Below, in pieces: positions 52,093 to 62,270 of a stretch of DNA of 64,000 bases (position 1 is the first letter of the stretch; each line of letters starts with the position of its first letter). The DNA comes from Planococcus glaciei (GTDB lineage Bacteria > Bacillota > Bacilli > Bacillales_A > Planococcaceae). The stretch is from assembly GCF_900099655.1 (NCBI RefSeq), contig NZ_FNDC01000007.1:114813-178812 (forward strand), in the 5' to 3' direction. Below the pieces are notes generated by a model. It searched no databases. It was given only the letters and a program-made list of their open reading frames with translations, and was not told the DNA's origin. The position numbers were made by a program, and so were the translations under genes.

Positions 52093-53103
52093 TTAATACA
52101 GCAAACACGCAACGTGATGGCCCGGCCGCACTTCTTTTAATGGCGGCTTCTCTTTCGAGCAGATGTCCATTGCCATCGGGCAGCGCGTATGGAACGGGCA
52201 CCCGGATGGCGGATTTTGCGGGCTTGGTACATCGCCCTGCAGCACAATCCGTTCTTTCTTAATCGCCGTATTCGGTTCCGGGATTGCAGAAATCAAAGCC
52301 TGTGTGTAGGGATGCAGCGGTTCTCTGTATAAATCTCTATTTGAAGCAAGCTCGACGAGATTGCCCAAATACATGACTCCGATTCGATCGCTCATATGCT
52401 TTACTACGCTCAAGTCATGCGCAATGAACAAATAAGTTAAATCGAATTCTTTCTGCAGATCTTTCAGCAGATTTAGTACTTGTGACTGGACCGAAACATC
52501 CAATGCCGAAACCGGCTCATCGGCCACAATCAATTTTGGGTTCAGCGCAAGTGCCCGGGCAATTCCGATGCGCTGGCGCTGGCCTCCTGAGAACTCATGG
52601 GCGTATTTATAATAGGCCTCCTCGGGAAGTCCAACGCGAGTCAATAAAGACTTGATCTCTTGTTCCAATTCTTGTTTATTGCGCTTCTCGTAATTGAGAA
52701 TCGGCTCGGCAATTATATCTCCAACCATTTGCATCGGATTCAATGATGCATAAGGGTCTTGGAAAACCATTTGAAAATCGCGTCGTGCTTTTTGGAGTTT
52801 GGATCCCGACACTTTGGTGATATCTTTTCCTTCGAAAAGGATTTTGCCGCCGGTAGGCTTTAACAGCCGCAGTATGGTTCGGCCAGTCGTCGATTTTCCG
52901 CAGCCGGATTCCCCGACAAGGCCGAGCGTCTCTCCTCGTCGGATGGTGAACGAAACATCATCCACCGCTTTTACATTGCCGACCACTCGCTTAAAAAAAC
53001 CGCCGGTCACAGGATAATAAGTTTTAAGATTCTGCACATCCAGCAGTACTTCCCTGCTTTCCAAGCTATCAATTCTTTCTTGTATGAAGTCTCGTGTTGT
53101 CAT
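52093..53103 (-). CDS. appF: AppF-like oligopeptide ABC transporter ATPase
   Basis: A 336-residue ATP-binding subunit with Walker [10 protein letters not shown], signature [14 protein letters not shown], Walker [11 protein letters not shown] and His [10 protein letters not shown]. The C-terminal oligopeptide/dipeptide extension carries [23 protein letters not shown], the Cys cluster of the family. It overlaps appD by 4 bp. Works with AppD. Confidence 0.94.
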   Translation of the reverse strand: MTTRDFIQERIDSLESREVLLDVQNLKTYYPVTGGFFKRVVGNVKAVDDVSFTIRRGETLGLVGESGCGKSTTGRTILRLLKPTGGKILFEGKDITKVSGSKLQKARRDFQMVFQDPYASLNPMQMVGDIIAEPILNYEKRNKQELEQEIKSLLTRVGLPEEAYYKYAHEFSGGQRQRIGIARALALNPKLIVADEPVSALDVSVQSQVLNLLKDLQKEFDLTYLFIAHDLSVVKHMSDRIGVMYLGNLVELASNRDLYREPLHPYTQALISAIPEPNTAIKKERIVLQGDVPSPQNPPSGCPFHTRCPMAMDICSKEKPPLKEVRPGHHVACLLY

Positions 53104-54146
53104 AAAACTGTAGCCCCTTCATTTTGTGGTTTATTTCCTTCCGGCCAGCTTTCTTCATAAAGAAGGCACGCAGTTTCATGGTCTCGTGCCACTGCCCCGA
53201 GCTGAGGCGTAACAGTCAAACATTCCGGCATCGCTTTCGGACAACGGTTCGCAAAACGGCAGCCCACTTGAGGCATATTTATAATAGAAGGAACCAACCC
53301 GTCAATCGTCGCCAATTTTTCTACATCTTCATCCATTTTCGGAATCGCTTTCATCAATAAATCTGTATAAGGATGCTTCGGATGGTTGAACAGTTCGTCT
53401 ACAGACGCCCGTTCTGCAATTTTCCCTGCATACATGACAATGACTTCGTCACAGATTTCTGCTACCACTCCAAGATCGTGTGTAATGAGAATAATGGACA
53501 TGTCATTGGTTTCCTGGATGCCTTTCAGCAATTCCAGAATCTGCGCCTGCACCGTTACATCGAGTGCAGTCGTCGGTTCATCGGCAATCAATAGTTTGGG
53601 CTGGCAGGCAATCGCCATCGCAATCATAACGCGCTGCCTCATGCCACCTGACAATTGGTGGGGGTATTCGTTCACGATTTTATCAGCGCGGGGGATTCCG
53701 ACACTTTTAAGCAGTGAAACCGATCGGAGGCGTGCTTCTTTTTTCGTGATATTTTCGTGGTTCAATATAACTTCTTCGATTTGGTACCCTATCGTAAATA
53801 CGGGATTGAGCGAAGTCATCGGCTCCTGAAAAATCATCGATATATCTTTTCCGCGGAGTTTATTCATTTTCTTATCCGACAGCTTGGATATATTTTCTCC
53901 CTCGAATTCAATTTCACCACCGCGGATCTTGCCGATGCCCGGCGGCAGCAACTGCATGATCGACAGCGACATTACGCTTTTTCCACAGCCTGATTCTCCT
54001 ACAATCCCGACAATTTTCTTGCGATTTACATCAAACGAAACGCCTTCTACAGCGTTGTAAAATTCTCCGTCAATCTTGAAGCCGGTTTGAAGATTTTTTA
54101 CTTGAAGAAGGGGTGCCGTCTTATCGGATGAGTATTTAACTGTCAT
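53100..54146 (-). CDS. appD: AppD-like oligopeptide ABC transporter ATPase
   Basis: A 348-residue ATP-binding subunit: Walker [10 protein letters not shown], signature SGGMRQRVMIAMAI, Walker B KLLIADEPTT, His LITHDLGVV, and a C-terminal Cys cluster (GCRFANRCPKAMPEC). First gene of the app operon with its own promoter at 54194-54222. The ATG follows a GAGGTG site. Confidence 0.94.
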   Translation of the reverse strand: MTVKYSSDKTAPLLQVKNLQTGFKIDGEFYNAVEGVSFDVNRKKIVGIVGESGCGKSVMSLSIMQLLPPGIGKIRGGEIEFEGENISKLSDKKMNKLRGKDISMIFQEPMTSLNPVFTIGYQIEEVILNHENITKKEARLRSVSLLKSVGIPRADKIVNEYPHQLSGGMRQRVMIAMAIACQPKLLIADEPTTALDVTVQAQILELLKGIQETNDMSIILITHDLGVVAEICDEVIVMYAGKIAERASVDELFNHPKHPYTDLLMKAIPKMDEDVEKLATIDGLVPSIINMPQVGCRFANRCPKAMPECLTVTPQLGAVARDHETACLLYEESWPEGNKPQNEGATVL

Positions 54147-54193
54147 GTCAACACCTCAAAATTCTTTTTTTTCTGTTAATTTGGATTGATTAA

Positions 54194-54222
54194 AGTTTAT
54201 TACAAAAACATTACATAATCAA
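54194..54222 (-). promoter_or_regulatory. Promoter of the app operon
   Basis: Minus-strand TTGATT (54222-54217), 17-bp spacer, TAAACT (54199-54194), about 48 bases upstream of the appD ATG. Confidence 0.6.
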
Positions 54223-54351
54223 TGGCTTTTTCAAAATTTTAGTAATCATTAAACTATTGCAAAAACTTAAACAAGGCCAAAATCCTTACACACCAAGGTT
54301 TCAAAAGTAATGTATTTAACTTTATTTTTTTGGATATATTTCCTTAAACGT

Positions 54352-54385
54352 AAAAAAACCGCCAGGCTTTAGCAGCCTGGCGGTT
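54352..54385 (-). terminator. Terminator of fabH-fabF
   Basis: AACCGCCAGGCT/AGCCTGGCGGTT with a T7 tail on the minus strand. Confidence 0.92.
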
Positions 54386-54396
54386 AACTTCAAATA

Positions 54397-55638
54397 CTAT
54401 TCTTCAAATTTCTTTAAGACGATTGAGGCGTTGTGGCCGCCAAATCCTAATGAGTTGCTCATCGCATAAGTGAAATCACCAAGCCGCGCTTCGTTTGGCA
54501 CATAATCCAAATCACATTCTTCATCCGGTGTACCGTAGTTGATTGTCGGCGGCATGATGCCTTCTTTCAGCGACAATGCAGTGAAAATAGCTTCAACGCC
54601 GCCTGCAGCGCCAAGCAAATGGCCCGTCATTGATTTTGTTGAACTCATGCCCAATTTATAGGCATGTTCCCCAAATACAGTTTTGACTGCCATCGTTTCA
54701 AACAAATCGTTGTATGGTGTACTCGTTCCATGGGCATTGATGTAGCCAATCGACGTTTTTTCAACGCCGCCGTCTGCCAATGCTTGTTCCATCGCACGAG
54801 CCGCGCCTTCTCCTCCTGGAGCTGGAGCGGTGATATGATGGGCGTCGCCGGTAGAACCGTAGCCGACGATTTCCGCATAAATCTTGGCGCCGCGTGCTTT
54901 AGCATGTTCATACTCTTCCAGAATTACAATCCCAGCGCCTTCCCCAATGACAAATCCGTCACGGTTTTTGTCGAACGGACGAGAAGCTGTCGCTGCGTCA
55001 GGGTTCGTCGTCAACGCCGTATTTGCGGTGAAACCGGCAACAGACAAGCGTGTAATCGGAGCTTCTGCGCCACCGGAAATCATCACATCGGCATCGCCGC
55101 GCTGGATCACTTTAAAGGCGTCGCCTATTGAGTTCGTGCCCGAAGCACATGCAGTAACCGAACAGGAGTTGATGGCTTTGGCGCCAAAGTAAATGGAAAC
55201 TTGGCCCGATGCCATGTCCGGAATGATCATTGGCACGAAGAACGGGCTTACTCGCCGCACGCCGCGATTATTCAATACTTCCAACTGGTTTTCGATTGTT
55301 TCCATTCCACCAATTCCTGATCCAATCCAAACGCCTGTGCGAAGAGCCGTTTTTTCATCCAGTTCAAGGTCGGCATCTTTCATCGCCATAATCGATGATG
55401 CCAATGCGTAATGCGTAAAGCGGTCCATTTTTCTGGCTTCTTTTTTCTCAATGTAATCTTCGATGGAGAAGTCTTTGATTTCGGCAGCCACTTTAGCCGG
55501 ATACTGGTCCGCGTCCAATCTTGTCAGTGGACCAACTCCTGATACGCCATTTTTTACGGATTCCCAAGTTGTCTCTATGTTGTTTCCTAATGGAGTTACA
55601 GCACCGACTCCAGTGATTACTACTCGACGATTCGTCAT
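54397..55638 (-). CDS. fabF: FabF, beta-ketoacyl-ACP synthase II
   Basis: A 413-residue thiolase-fold condensing enzyme that elongates acyl-ACP with malonyl-ACP. The catalytic triad is Cys164 ([10 protein letters not shown]), His303 (NAHGTSTP) and His340 (SMTGHLLGA), with Lys335 beside it. The start ATG at 55638 has an AAGGAAG site; a longer in-frame start at 55665 overlaps the fabH stop. It follows fabH by 27 bp, forming the FapR-controlled fabHF operon. Confidence 0.96.
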   Translation of the reverse strand: MTNRRVVITGVGAVTPLGNNIETTWESVKNGVSGVGPLTRLDADQYPAKVAAEIKDFSIEDYIEKKEARKMDRFTHYALASSIMAMKDADLELDEKTALRTGVWIGSGIGGMETIENQLEVLNNRGVRRVSPFFVPMIIPDMASGQVSIYFGAKAINSCSVTACASGTNSIGDAFKVIQRGDADVMISGGAEAPITRLSVAGFTANTALTTNPDAATASRPFDKNRDGFVIGEGAGIVILEEYEHAKARGAKIYAEIVGYGSTGDAHHITAPAPGGEGAARAMEQALADGGVEKTSIGYINAHGTSTPYNDLFETMAVKTVFGEHAYKLGMSSTKSMTGHLLGAAGGVEAIFTALSLKEGIMPPTINYGTPDEECDLDYVPNEARLGDFTYAMSNSLGFGGHNASIVLKKFEE

Positions 55639-55665
55639 TCTATCTTCTTCCTTTCGCTTGTCCAA

Positions 55666-56598
55666 TTATTTGCCCCATCTCATTGCTATTGCGCCCCAAG
55701 TCAATCCGCCGCCAAAGCCGACCATCACGACGACATCGTCTTCTTTGATCCGTCCCTCTTCGACGTCTTCAACAAGTGAAATCGGAATAGAAGCTGCAGA
55801 TGTATTGCCGTATTTATGGATCGTCTTCGACATTTTTTCAATCGGCAGGCCTAAACGTTCTCTTGACGCTTCCATAATCCGGATATTCGCTTGGTGCGGA
55901 ATCAGGAAGTTTACATCTTCCTGGCTTAGCCCTGCTTTTTCAATGACATTTGCCGCAGATTCGCCCATTTGGCGAACAGCAAATTTAAACACTTCACGGC
56001 CATTCATCACCAAGTATTCATCCTGGTACAAATGTTTTCCGCCAGTGCCGTCCGCACCCAGCTCAAAGGAAAGGATTCCGCGCCCTTCCGATACTTTCCC
56101 GAGAACGGCAGCTCCTGCTCCGTCCCCGAAAAGCACAGCCGTGTTGCGGTCTTCCCAGTTGGTAATTTTAGATAATTTTTCTACTCCCACAACGAGAACA
56201 TATTTATATACATCAGATTCAATAAATTGTTTTGCAGTTACGAGGCCATACATAAAGCCTGCACAAGCGGCCGAAAGATCCATTGCAGCAGCATTGACTG
56301 CACCAATTTCCTGTTGGATGGCACATGACATCGAAGGGAACGGCTGGTCCGGTGTTACAGTCGCAACCAGAATCAGGCCGATTTCTGCCGGGTCTATTCC
56401 AGCATCCGCAATGGCTTTCTTTGCTGCATCCAGCGCCATATGGGAGGTATCCTGATCATCTTTTGCAATCCGGCGCTCTTCAATCCCGGTCATCGTACGG
56501 ATCCACTCATCTGAAGTATCCATGCGTTTTTCCAGATCGAAATTCGTTAACTTATCTTCAGGCAGGCATCTGCCTATGCCGATAATTCCTGCATTCAT
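55666..56598 (-). CDS. fabH: FabH, beta-ketoacyl-ACP synthase III
   Basis: A 310-residue enzyme that starts fatty-acid synthesis by condensing (branched) acyl-CoA with malonyl-ACP. Active-site Cys112 (LSAACAGF), His in [10 protein letters not shown] near 237-246 and Asn in [10 protein letters not shown] are present. In Bacillales it usually sets branched-chain primer choice. It is preceded by a strong promoter with a FapR-type operator and followed by fabF. Confidence 0.96.
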   Translation of the reverse strand: MNAGIIGIGRCLPEDKLTNFDLEKRMDTSDEWIRTMTGIEERRIAKDDQDTSHMALDAAKKAIADAGIDPAEIGLILVATVTPDQPFPSMSCAIQQEIGAVNAAAMDLSAACAGFMYGLVTAKQFIESDVYKYVLVVGVEKLSKITNWEDRNTAVLFGDGAGAAVLGKVSEGRGILSFELGADGTGGKHLYQDEYLVMNGREVFKFAVRQMGESAANVIEKAGLSQEDVNFLIPHQANIRIMEASRERLGLPIEKMSKTIHKYGNTSAASIPISLVEDVEEGRIKEDDVVVMVGFGGGLTWGAIAMRWGK

Positions 56599-56627
56599 TA
56601 TTGGTCCCTCTTTTCACTTAACATCAA

Positions 56628-56675
56628 TTATTAGTACCTGGTAATAATAATACGCCCTTTCAATAATTTTTTCAA
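56628..56675 (-). promoter_or_regulatory. fabH promoter with FapR-type operator
   Basis: Minus-strand -35 TTGAAA (56675-56670), 17-bp spacer, -10 TATTAT (56652-56647). Directly downstream the palindrome TTAGTACCTGGTAATAA (56631-56647) is close to the FapR consensus, so the repressor would sit on the start region. The same core is found before fabI. Confidence 0.85.
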
Positions 56676-56785
56676 CTTACTGACATACTTCCGACAAATT
56701 ATTTTTTAAAATGATAAACTTTCTTTCTGTCAGAGAGGCTCTATGATATGATGATAGAAGATATTTCTATGTTGAGGTGAAACTG

Positions 56786-56971
56786 ATGCAATATATTGGA
56801 ACATTCTTCTGGTCATTTTTATTAATTTCTTTGTTGAACTACGTAGTAAGCGCAGTCCAAAACGTACCGTTTGATTTTATGCTGGGCGTTTATGTTTCTC
56901 TAGCGGTTTCTGTCCTGATCTTTGTAATTTCTGCAATTATCCCGGATGAGCCTGTAGCTGAAAAGCATTAA
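56786..56971 (+). CDS. yjzD: YjzD-like small membrane protein (DUF2929)
   Basis: A 61-residue protein with two membrane segments (about 3-22 and 30-52), matching the length and start (MQYIGTFFWSFLLI) of DUF2929/YjzD proteins. B. subtilis also has a yjzD close to fabH. Function unknown. The ATG at 56786 lies eight bases after GAGG; an in-frame GTG at 56777 is inside the site. It ends at a bidirectional terminator shared with clpB. Confidence 0.75.
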   Translation: MQYIGTFFWSFLLISLLNYVVSAVQNVPFDFMLGVYVSLAVSVLIFVISAIIPDEPVAEKH

Positions 56972-56975
56972 TCAT

Positions 56976-57017
56976 AAAAAGAAGCGTAATCCGGAATCCG
57001 GATTACGCTTCTTTTTT
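56976..57017. terminator. Bidirectional terminator between yjzD and clpB
   Basis: AGAAGCGTAATCCGGA/TCCGGATTACGCTTCT is a near-perfect 16-bp stem with A- and T-runs on both sides. Confidence 0.93.
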
Positions 57018-59138
57018 GTTGATGATTAAATTACCGTTGTCCATAACTAAATGCAAAACAGTGTTTGGCGCAAGGTCGCCTTTGATCACTTCCCGAGCAA
57101 TTTTCGTCTCAATTTCGCGTTGGATAAAACGTTTCAATGGACGGGCTCCGAACAGCGGATCCGTTCCCGCTTCAATGATATACTCGATTACCGAGTCGTC
57201 TACTTCGAGGCCAAGCTGCTGCTGTTTCATGCGTTTTGCCAATTCAGCCAGCATTTTCTTTGCAATGCCGTAGAAGTGGCTATTGTTCAAAGCATGGAAA
57301 ATCACGATATCGTCAATCCGGTTCAATAACTCGGGTTTGAAGTGCTTCCGCAGTTCCGACATGACAATGTCTTCAATGTTGTGCTCGGTATCTTTTGCTC
57401 CAATATAAGCAGAACCAATATTTGAAGTCATGATGACGACCGTATTCGAGAAGTTGACGAGCCGTCCCTGGCTATCTGTAATGCGGCCATCGTCCAAAAT
57501 CTGCAGCAGAATATTTGCGACATCCGGATGCGCTTTTTCGATCTCGTCGAGCAATACCACTGAGTACGGATTGCGTCTGACGGCTTCCGTCAACTGGCCG
57601 CCTTCTTCATAGCCGATATAGCCAGGAGGTGCGCCGACAAGACGGGAGACGCTATGTTTTTCCATATACTCCGACATGTCAATCCGGATAAAATGGTCTT
57701 CCGAATCAAACAAGTTCGCTGCAAGCGATTTCGCCAGTTCCGTTTTCCCGACTCCCGTAGGGCCAAGGAAAATGAATGAACCGATCGGTTTCTGTTCATC
57801 TTTGATGCCGGCGCGTGCACGCCATACCGCTTCCGTCACAAGCTCGACTGCCCGGTCCTGGCCAATGACGCGCTCTTTCAAGGTGTCGCCGAGGCGCAGC
57901 AATTTCTCGCGTTCGCCTTCCACCAGCTTCGTCACCGGAATTCCTGTCCATCTGGCGACGATTCCGGCAATTTCATCGTCAGTCACTTCTTCCCGCAACA
58001 ACCGGGCAGCTCCGTCTTTTTTCAGTTCCCCTTCAAGAGCCGCCAATTCTTTTTCCAATTCCGGAATTTTTCCGTGGCGCAGCACGGCAGCGGCATTCAA
58101 GTCGTACTTATTTTCCGCGTCTTCCAGTTGTCGGCGGTATTGATCCAGCTTCTCGCGTTTTTCCTGGATTTTTTTCAACGACTCTTTTTCTGTTTTCCAT
58201 TGCTGCTGCATGCCCGAAGATGACTCCTTCAATTTGGCAATTTCTTTGCGCAATGTTTCAAGGCGCGTAATGCTGGCCGTGTCTTTTTCTTTTTGCAGCG
58301 CCTGTTCTTCAATCTCCAATTGCATCAGACGGCGTGTGGTTTCATCCAATTCCTGCGGCATGGAATCGATTTCCGTCCGGATCATGGCACATGCCTCGTC
58401 AATCAAATCGATTGCTTTGTCCGGCAAAAACCGTTCTGTGATATACCGATCGGACATCGCAGCTGCCGCTACAATTGCCCGGTCATGGATGCGCACGGCA
58501 TGATGCAGTTCAAAACGCTCTTTCAAGCCCCGCAAAATTGAAACCGTGTCTTCGACAGACGGCTCACGCACCATGACCTGCTGGAACCGGCGTTCAAGCG
58601 CCGGGTCTTTTTCGATGTGCATGCGGTACTCGTCCAGTGTCGTAGCACCAATGCAGAACAGCTCGCCGCGCGCCAGCATTGGCTTCAGCATATTCCCTGC
58701 ATCCATGGCGCCTTCCGTGCGGCCCGCTCCCACAATCGTGTGGATCTCATCAATAAAAAGAATAATTTCCCCGTTGCTGTCTTTCACTTGTTTTAAAACA
58801 CTTTTTAAGCGTTCCTCAAATTCTCCCCGGTATTTGGCGCCTGCAATCAGTAAGCTCATATCGAGCTCATAGATCGTCCGGTTTTTCAAACCTTCCGGCA
58901 CATCATTGCGGACAATCCGCTGGGCCAGCCCTTCGACAATTGCGGTTTTCCCGACGCCCGGCTCACCAATCAGCACCGGATTGTTTTTGGTTTTACGCGA
59001 TAAAATGCGGATGACATTGCGAATTTCCTGGTCTCTCCCGATCACAGGATCCATTTTCCCGCTTTTCGCCTGTTCCACCATGTTTCGGCCGTATTGTTCC
59101 AACGGCGATTTTTGTTCTTGATTAGCAAATTGAACCAT
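57003..59138 (-). CDS. clpB: ClpB-type disaggregase lacking the N domain
   Basis: A 711-residue Hsp100 protein. It starts directly at the linker before the first ATPase domain ([20 protein letters not shown]), so the about 140-residue Clp N domain of ordinary ClpB (about 860 residues) is missing. NBD1 has Walker [10 protein letters not shown] at 58-66; a coiled middle domain follows with the ClpB marker [23 protein letters not shown]2 has GPTGVGKTE and Walker [15 protein letters not shown]. No ClpP-binding loop of the ClpC/E kind is obvious, so it is a disaggregase working with DnaK. The ATG at 59138 has GGAG eight bases upstream and is downstream of a CtsR box, supporting the short start as the only one. 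Confidence 0.9.
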   Translation of the reverse strand: MVQFANQEQKSPLEQYGRNMVEQAKSGKMDPVIGRDQEIRNVIRILSRKTKNNPVLIGEPGVGKTAIVEGLAQRIVRNDVPEGLKNRTIYELDMSLLIAGAKYRGEFEERLKSVLKQVKDSNGEIILFIDEIHTIVGAGRTEGAMDAGNMLKPMLARGELFCIGATTLDEYRMHIEKDPALERRFQQVMVREPSVEDTVSILRGLKERFELHHAVRIHDRAIVAAAAMSDRYITERFLPDKAIDLIDEACAMIRTEIDSMPQELDETTRRLMQLEIEEQALQKEKDTASITRLETLRKEIAKLKESSSGMQQQWKTEKESLKKIQEKREKLDQYRRQLEDAENKYDLNAAAVLRHGKIPELEKELAALEGELKKDGAARLLREEVTDDEIAGIVARWTGIPVTKLVEGEREKLLRLGDTLKERVIGQDRAVELVTEAVWRARAGIKDEQKPIGSFIFLGPTGVGKTELAKSLAANLFDSEDHFIRIDMSEYMEKHSVSRLVGAPPGYIGYEEGGQLTEAVRRNPYSVVLLDEIEKAHPDVANILLQILDDGRITDSQGRLVNFSNTVVIMTSNIGSAYIGAKDTEHNIEDIVMSELRKHFKPELLNRIDDIVIFHALNNSHFYGIAKKMLAELAKRMKQQQLGLEVDDSVIEYIIEAGTDPLFGARPLKRFIQREIETKIAREVIKGDLAPNTVLHLVMDNGNLIINKKEA

Positions 59139-59158
59139 TTTCTTCACTCCTTTAAGAG

Positions 59159-59210
59159 TTTGACCTTCTTTGACTAATTTGATTATATGCAATTTCAGTA
59201 GAGAAGGCAA
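59159..59210 (-). promoter_or_regulatory. clpB promoter with CtsR operator
   Basis: Minus-strand TTGCCT (59210-59205), 17-bp spacer, TATAAT (59187-59182). Immediately downstream lies AGTCAAAGAAGGTCAAA (59175-59159), a full match to the CtsR heptad repeat RGTCAAANANRGTCAAA, placed over the start of transcription. Confidence 0.92.
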
Positions 59211-59222
59211 ATGATATGCTAA

Positions 59223-59259
59223 TAAAAAAACCTCCAGGAAATAGATTCCTGAAGGTTTT
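59223..59259 (-). terminator. Terminator of yitW
   Basis: AAACCT(C)CAGGAA / TTCCTGAAGGTTT with one unpaired position and a T7 tail on the minus strand after the yitW stop. Confidence 0.82.
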
Positions 59260-59261
59260 GA

Positions 59262-59570
59262 TTAACGGACGCCGAGCGCCATTTTCGCGTAGCGCGACAT
59301 TTTGTCTTTGCCCCATACCGGCTGCCAGACGATTTTCACATCGACTTCGCTTACTTCCGGCAATTCGTATAGTGCATGTTTCACCATATCAACGATTTGA
59401 GGTCCCATTGGACATCCCATTGAAGTCAATGTCATTGTGACTACTGTAAAGCCCTCTTCTGACATCTCGACATCGTATACAAGGCCCAAGTTGACAATAT
59501 CCACTCCAAGTTCCGGGTCAATGACTTGTTCCAAAGCACCCATGATGCTGTCTTTCATATCTTGATCCAT
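59262..59570 (-). CDS. yitW: YitW-like MIP18/PaaD-family Fe-S assembly protein
   Basis: A 102-residue DUF59 protein. The family core DPELGVDIVNLGLVYDVEM (19-37) and TSMGCPMGPQIVDMV with the reactive Cys are present. DUF59 (SufT-like) proteins help load iron-sulfur clusters into target enzymes. The ATG at 59570 has a GGAGGGA site. Upstream on the same strand lies yitV, 66 bp away; yitU-yitV-yitW are also neighbours in B. subtilis. Confidence 0.88.
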   Translation of the reverse strand: MDQDMKDSIMGALEQVIDPELGVDIVNLGLVYDVEMSEEGFTVVTMTLTSMGCPMGPQIVDMVKHALYELPEVSEVDVKIVWQPVWGKDKMSRYAKMALGVR

Positions 59571-59636
59571 AAGAATCCCTCCTTTTTCTGCTCTTCTCAT
59601 CTTAACAAACTTCGGGCTGAAATGAAATTCCCCTGC

Positions 59637-60404
59637 TTATTCGGCCGTATGTTCGGCCAGCCATCTTGTAGCAGCAAGCATCCCCGTGCGGCTAACGGCG
59701 TGCCCCGCTTCTTTTTCGCCCATGAAATGAAGATGCTCCGGAACTTCCTCGTATTCTTCTTTCAACGCTTTGAAAAAGCTGAATGTCGGACTATACGGCA
59801 CTGTCGTATCCTGCTCTCCGTGCCAGAAAAAGACCGGGCGTTTATTGAAGATGCCTTTGTTCTTGGTGGCATCAAAGCGGGCAAGTGTAGCAAGCATCTG
59901 TTTTCTTTCTTCAGCGGTAATCGGCAGTTTGAATCCTTTCGATTCAAATTGGGCCATCTGTGCTTTTGCCAGCTGAACGTAGTTGGGTGCACCCATCATG
60001 ACGGCTGCAGCTTTGATCCACGGATAAACCGTCAAAGCTCCGAGCGTTGTAATGCCGCCCATCGACGTCCCGCCTATGCCCAGTTCGCCTTTTGCCCATT
60101 GTTTTTCGTGAATGGTTTTATGTATGTATGCTAATTCTTCTATAGAAGTTAAAACAACTTCCCAAAAGCGTAGGCTCATCTGCACTTCATCAAGCCCTTC
60201 TTCCCGCTCCCCGTGCAAATGTGCATCCGGTAGCAGGACACGCATCCCTTTTTCCGCCATTTGATAGGCATAGTGCAAGTTATGTTCCTTGGCGCTCATA
60301 TGTCCATGGAAAAATACCGCTGTAGGCAGGCTTTCATTTTTCTTGCCTTCCGGGTATATATGAAGCAGTGGAATGTTATTCCATTTTTCGCGTTCTACTA
60401 TCAT
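59637..60404 (-). CDS. yitV: YitV-like alpha/beta hydrolase (esterase)
   Basis: A 255-residue serine esterase. The oxyanion segment FFHGHMSAKEHN lies at 31-42, the nucleophile elbow GTSMGG with Ser114 at 112-117, the acid in FWHGEQDTTVPYS and the catalytic His in EKEAGHAVSRTG near the C-terminus. The ATG at 60404 follows AAGGAAGTG; earlier in-frame starts lack a site. Substrate unknown. It lies divergent from yitU and upstream of yitW. Confidence 0.88.
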   Translation of the reverse strand: MIVEREKWNNIPLLHIYPEGKKNESLPTAVFFHGHMSAKEHNLHYAYQMAEKGMRVLLPDAHLHGEREEGLDEVQMSLRFWEVVLTSIEELAYIHKTIHEKQWAKGELGIGGTSMGGITTLGALTVYPWIKAAAVMMGAPNYVQLAKAQMAQFESKGFKLPITAEERKQMLATLARFDATKNKGIFNKRPVFFWHGEQDTTVPYSPTFSFFKALKEEYEEVPEHLHFMGEKEAGHAVSRTGMLAATRWLAEHTAE

Positions 60405-60518
60405 TTCGTTCACTTCCTTCATACATATCCTACCAATGTTCTCGGAAGTCGGCAAACAATCCGAAGCTCTTCACACAATTTTTTATATAAAGAAACACAG
60501 CGAACCCTTCAAGAAATT

Positions 60519-60548
60519 TTGACGAAACCCTTCTGTTATCGCTACACT
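60519..60548 (+). promoter_or_regulatory. Promoter of yitU
   Basis: TTGACG (60519-60524), 18-bp spacer, TACACT (60543-60548), 32 bases before the ATG. Confidence 0.65.
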
Positions 60549-60579
60549 AGAGCTAGAGAGAGAAAGGAGACGGAATAAG

Positions 60580-61392
60580 ATGAAACAGCATTTAATCGTC
60601 CTTGACTTAGACGGCACATTATTGACCGACCAGAAAGTCATTTCAGAAAAAACAAAGCAAACCTTGAAGCACGCTTTGGAAGCCGGCCATCAGGTAATGA
60701 TCGCCACCGGGCGCCCTTACCGTTCAAGCGAACCTTATTATAAAGAACTGGGTTTAACTACCCCGATCGTCAATTTCAACGGAGCATTTGTCCACCATCC
60801 GCTGAACAACAACTGGGGAGTTCACCATACACCGATTTCATTGGATGTGGTTCATGAAGTTGTCGAATCGATGCATGATTTCAATTTCCATAACATCGTG
60901 GCTGAAGTGCTTGACGACGTCTACGTCCATCACCACGACGAGAAACTAATGGATATTTTCCGATTCGGCGACCCGTCGATTACAGCGGGAGATTTGCGGA
61001 ATTACTTGAAAGTGGATCCGACTTCTTTGCTCATTCATGCACCTTATGAAAAAGTCGGCTTGATCCATGACCATCTGAACGAAGTCCACGCCGAAGTGAT
61101 TGACCATCGCCGCTGGGGAGCTCCTTGGCATGTGATTGAAATTGTCAAAAGCGGCTTGAACAAAGCTGTCGGCCTGGACCGTGTGTCCAAATCGCTCGGC
61201 ATCTCCCGCGAGAACATCATCGCTTTTGGCGATGAAGACAACGACTTGGAAATGATTGAATTTGCCGGAGTCGGAGTCGCAATGGGCAATGCGATTGACC
61301 CTTTAAAGAGCATCGCGAACGAAATCACATTGACAAACAATGAAGACGGCATTGCCGAATTACTGATTGACCGGTTAAAACTTAAATCGTAA
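60580..61392 (+). CDS. yitU: YitU-like HAD phosphatase (Cof type)
   Basis: A 270-residue Cof-type HAD hydrolase. Motif I is VLDLDGTLLTD (Asp9, Asp11), motif II Thr in MIATGRPYRSS, motif III Lys in SGLNKAVGL and motif IV FGDEDNDLEMIEFAG. B. subtilis YitU is implicated in dephosphorylating a riboflavin precursor; whether that holds here cannot be read. Ribosome site AAGGAGA. It is followed after 13 bp by the DegV gene and probably co-transcribed with it. Confidence 0.9.
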   Translation: MKQHLIVLDLDGTLLTDQKVISEKTKQTLKHALEAGHQVMIATGRPYRSSEPYYKELGLTTPIVNFNGAFVHHPLNNNWGVHHTPISLDVVHEVVESMHDFNFHNIVAEVLDDVYVHHHDEKLMDIFRFGDPSITAGDLRNYLKVDPTSLLIHAPYEKVGLIHDHLNEVHAEVIDHRRWGAPWHVIEIVKSGLNKAVGLDRVSKSLGISRENIIAFGDEDNDLEMIEFAGVGVAMGNAIDPLKSIANEITLTNNEDGIAELLIDRLKLKS

Positions 61393-61405
61393 AAGGAGGA
61401 TTTAC

Positions 61406-62260
61406 ATGAGATTATTTGCAGACAGCGCTTCTGATTTGCCGAAACAATTTTTCACAGAAGAAGATGTGATTTTGTTCCCTCTCCGCGTTCATATTGGAGA
61501 TAAGGACTATGAAGACATCCGCACCATCCATTCCAAACAAGTTTATGATGCCATCCGTTCGGACATCCATCCAAAAACGTCCCAAGTATCCCCGGAAGAA
61601 ATGTTAAACGCTTTTGAGCAATTGGCCAAATCCGGCGACGAAGGGTATTACATCGCCTTTTCTTCAGAATTATCGGGTACATACAGCACAGCGGTGATGG
61701 TAGCCGACCAAGTGCGAGAAGAGTATCCGGAATTGAAACTGACCATCCTTGATTCAAAAGCGGCATCTCTTGGCTATGGCACGCTTGTAAAAGAGGCGGC
61801 CCGGCTTCGCGCTGCCGGCCATTCCCTGAACGAAATTATAGAAAAGACCCGTTTTATGGCCGAACATATGGAAAGCCTTTTCACTGTTGAAGACTTGGAC
61901 TATATGGCCAAAGGCGGCCGCATTTCCAAAGGCAGCGCTTTTGTCGGCGGATTGCTGAACATTAAACCGCTATTGCATGTGGAAGACGGCAAACTGGTCC
62001 CGATTGAAAAACTGCGCGGCCGGAAAAAAGTGTTGCGGCGGATGGTCGAATTAATGCAGGAACGCGGCGCCGATTGGGGTAAACAGACGATTGCCATCAG
62101 CCATGGCGATGACTTGGAATTTGCCCATTTGCTGAAAAAAGAAATCGAAGACAGCCTCCATCCTAAACAAGTGGATATTTACATGATCGGATCTGTGATT
62201 GCCGCCCATACAGGGCCAGGCACTCTTGCTGTTTTTTACTTGAATCAAGTCGATATGTGA
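61406..62260 (+). CDS. DegV-family fatty-acid-binding protein
   Basis: A 284-residue DegV protein that binds a fatty acid between two domains, the activity known for the FakB subunits of fatty-acid kinase. Family motifs: ADSASDLPKQFFTEEDV (5-21), KTSQVSPEEML, FSSELSGTYSTA, SKAASLGYG and the C-terminal AAHTGPGTLAVFY. The ATG has an AAAGGAGGA site. The CoA-disulfide reductase gene follows 10 bp after its stop, so the three plus-strand genes yitU-degV-cdr form an operon. A FakA partner is not in the window. Confidence 0.93.
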   Translation: MRLFADSASDLPKQFFTEEDVILFPLRVHIGDKDYEDIRTIHSKQVYDAIRSDIHPKTSQVSPEEMLNAFEQLAKSGDEGYYIAFSSELSGTYSTAVMVADQVREEYPELKLTILDSKAASLGYGTLVKEAARLRAAGHSLNEIIEKTRFMAEHMESLFTVEDLDYMAKGGRISKGSAFVGGLLNIKPLLHVEDGKLVPIEKLRGRKKVLRRMVELMQERGADWGKQTIAISHGDDLEFAHLLKKEIEDSLHPKQVDIYMIGSVIAAHTGPGTLAVFYLNQVDM

Positions 62261-62270
62261 GGTGGATGTT

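Noticed and set aside
55463..56455. 330-codon open frame antisense to fabF/fabH
   Set aside because: Shadow of two well-defined condensing-enzyme genes; Ser/Pro-rich nonsense-like translation.
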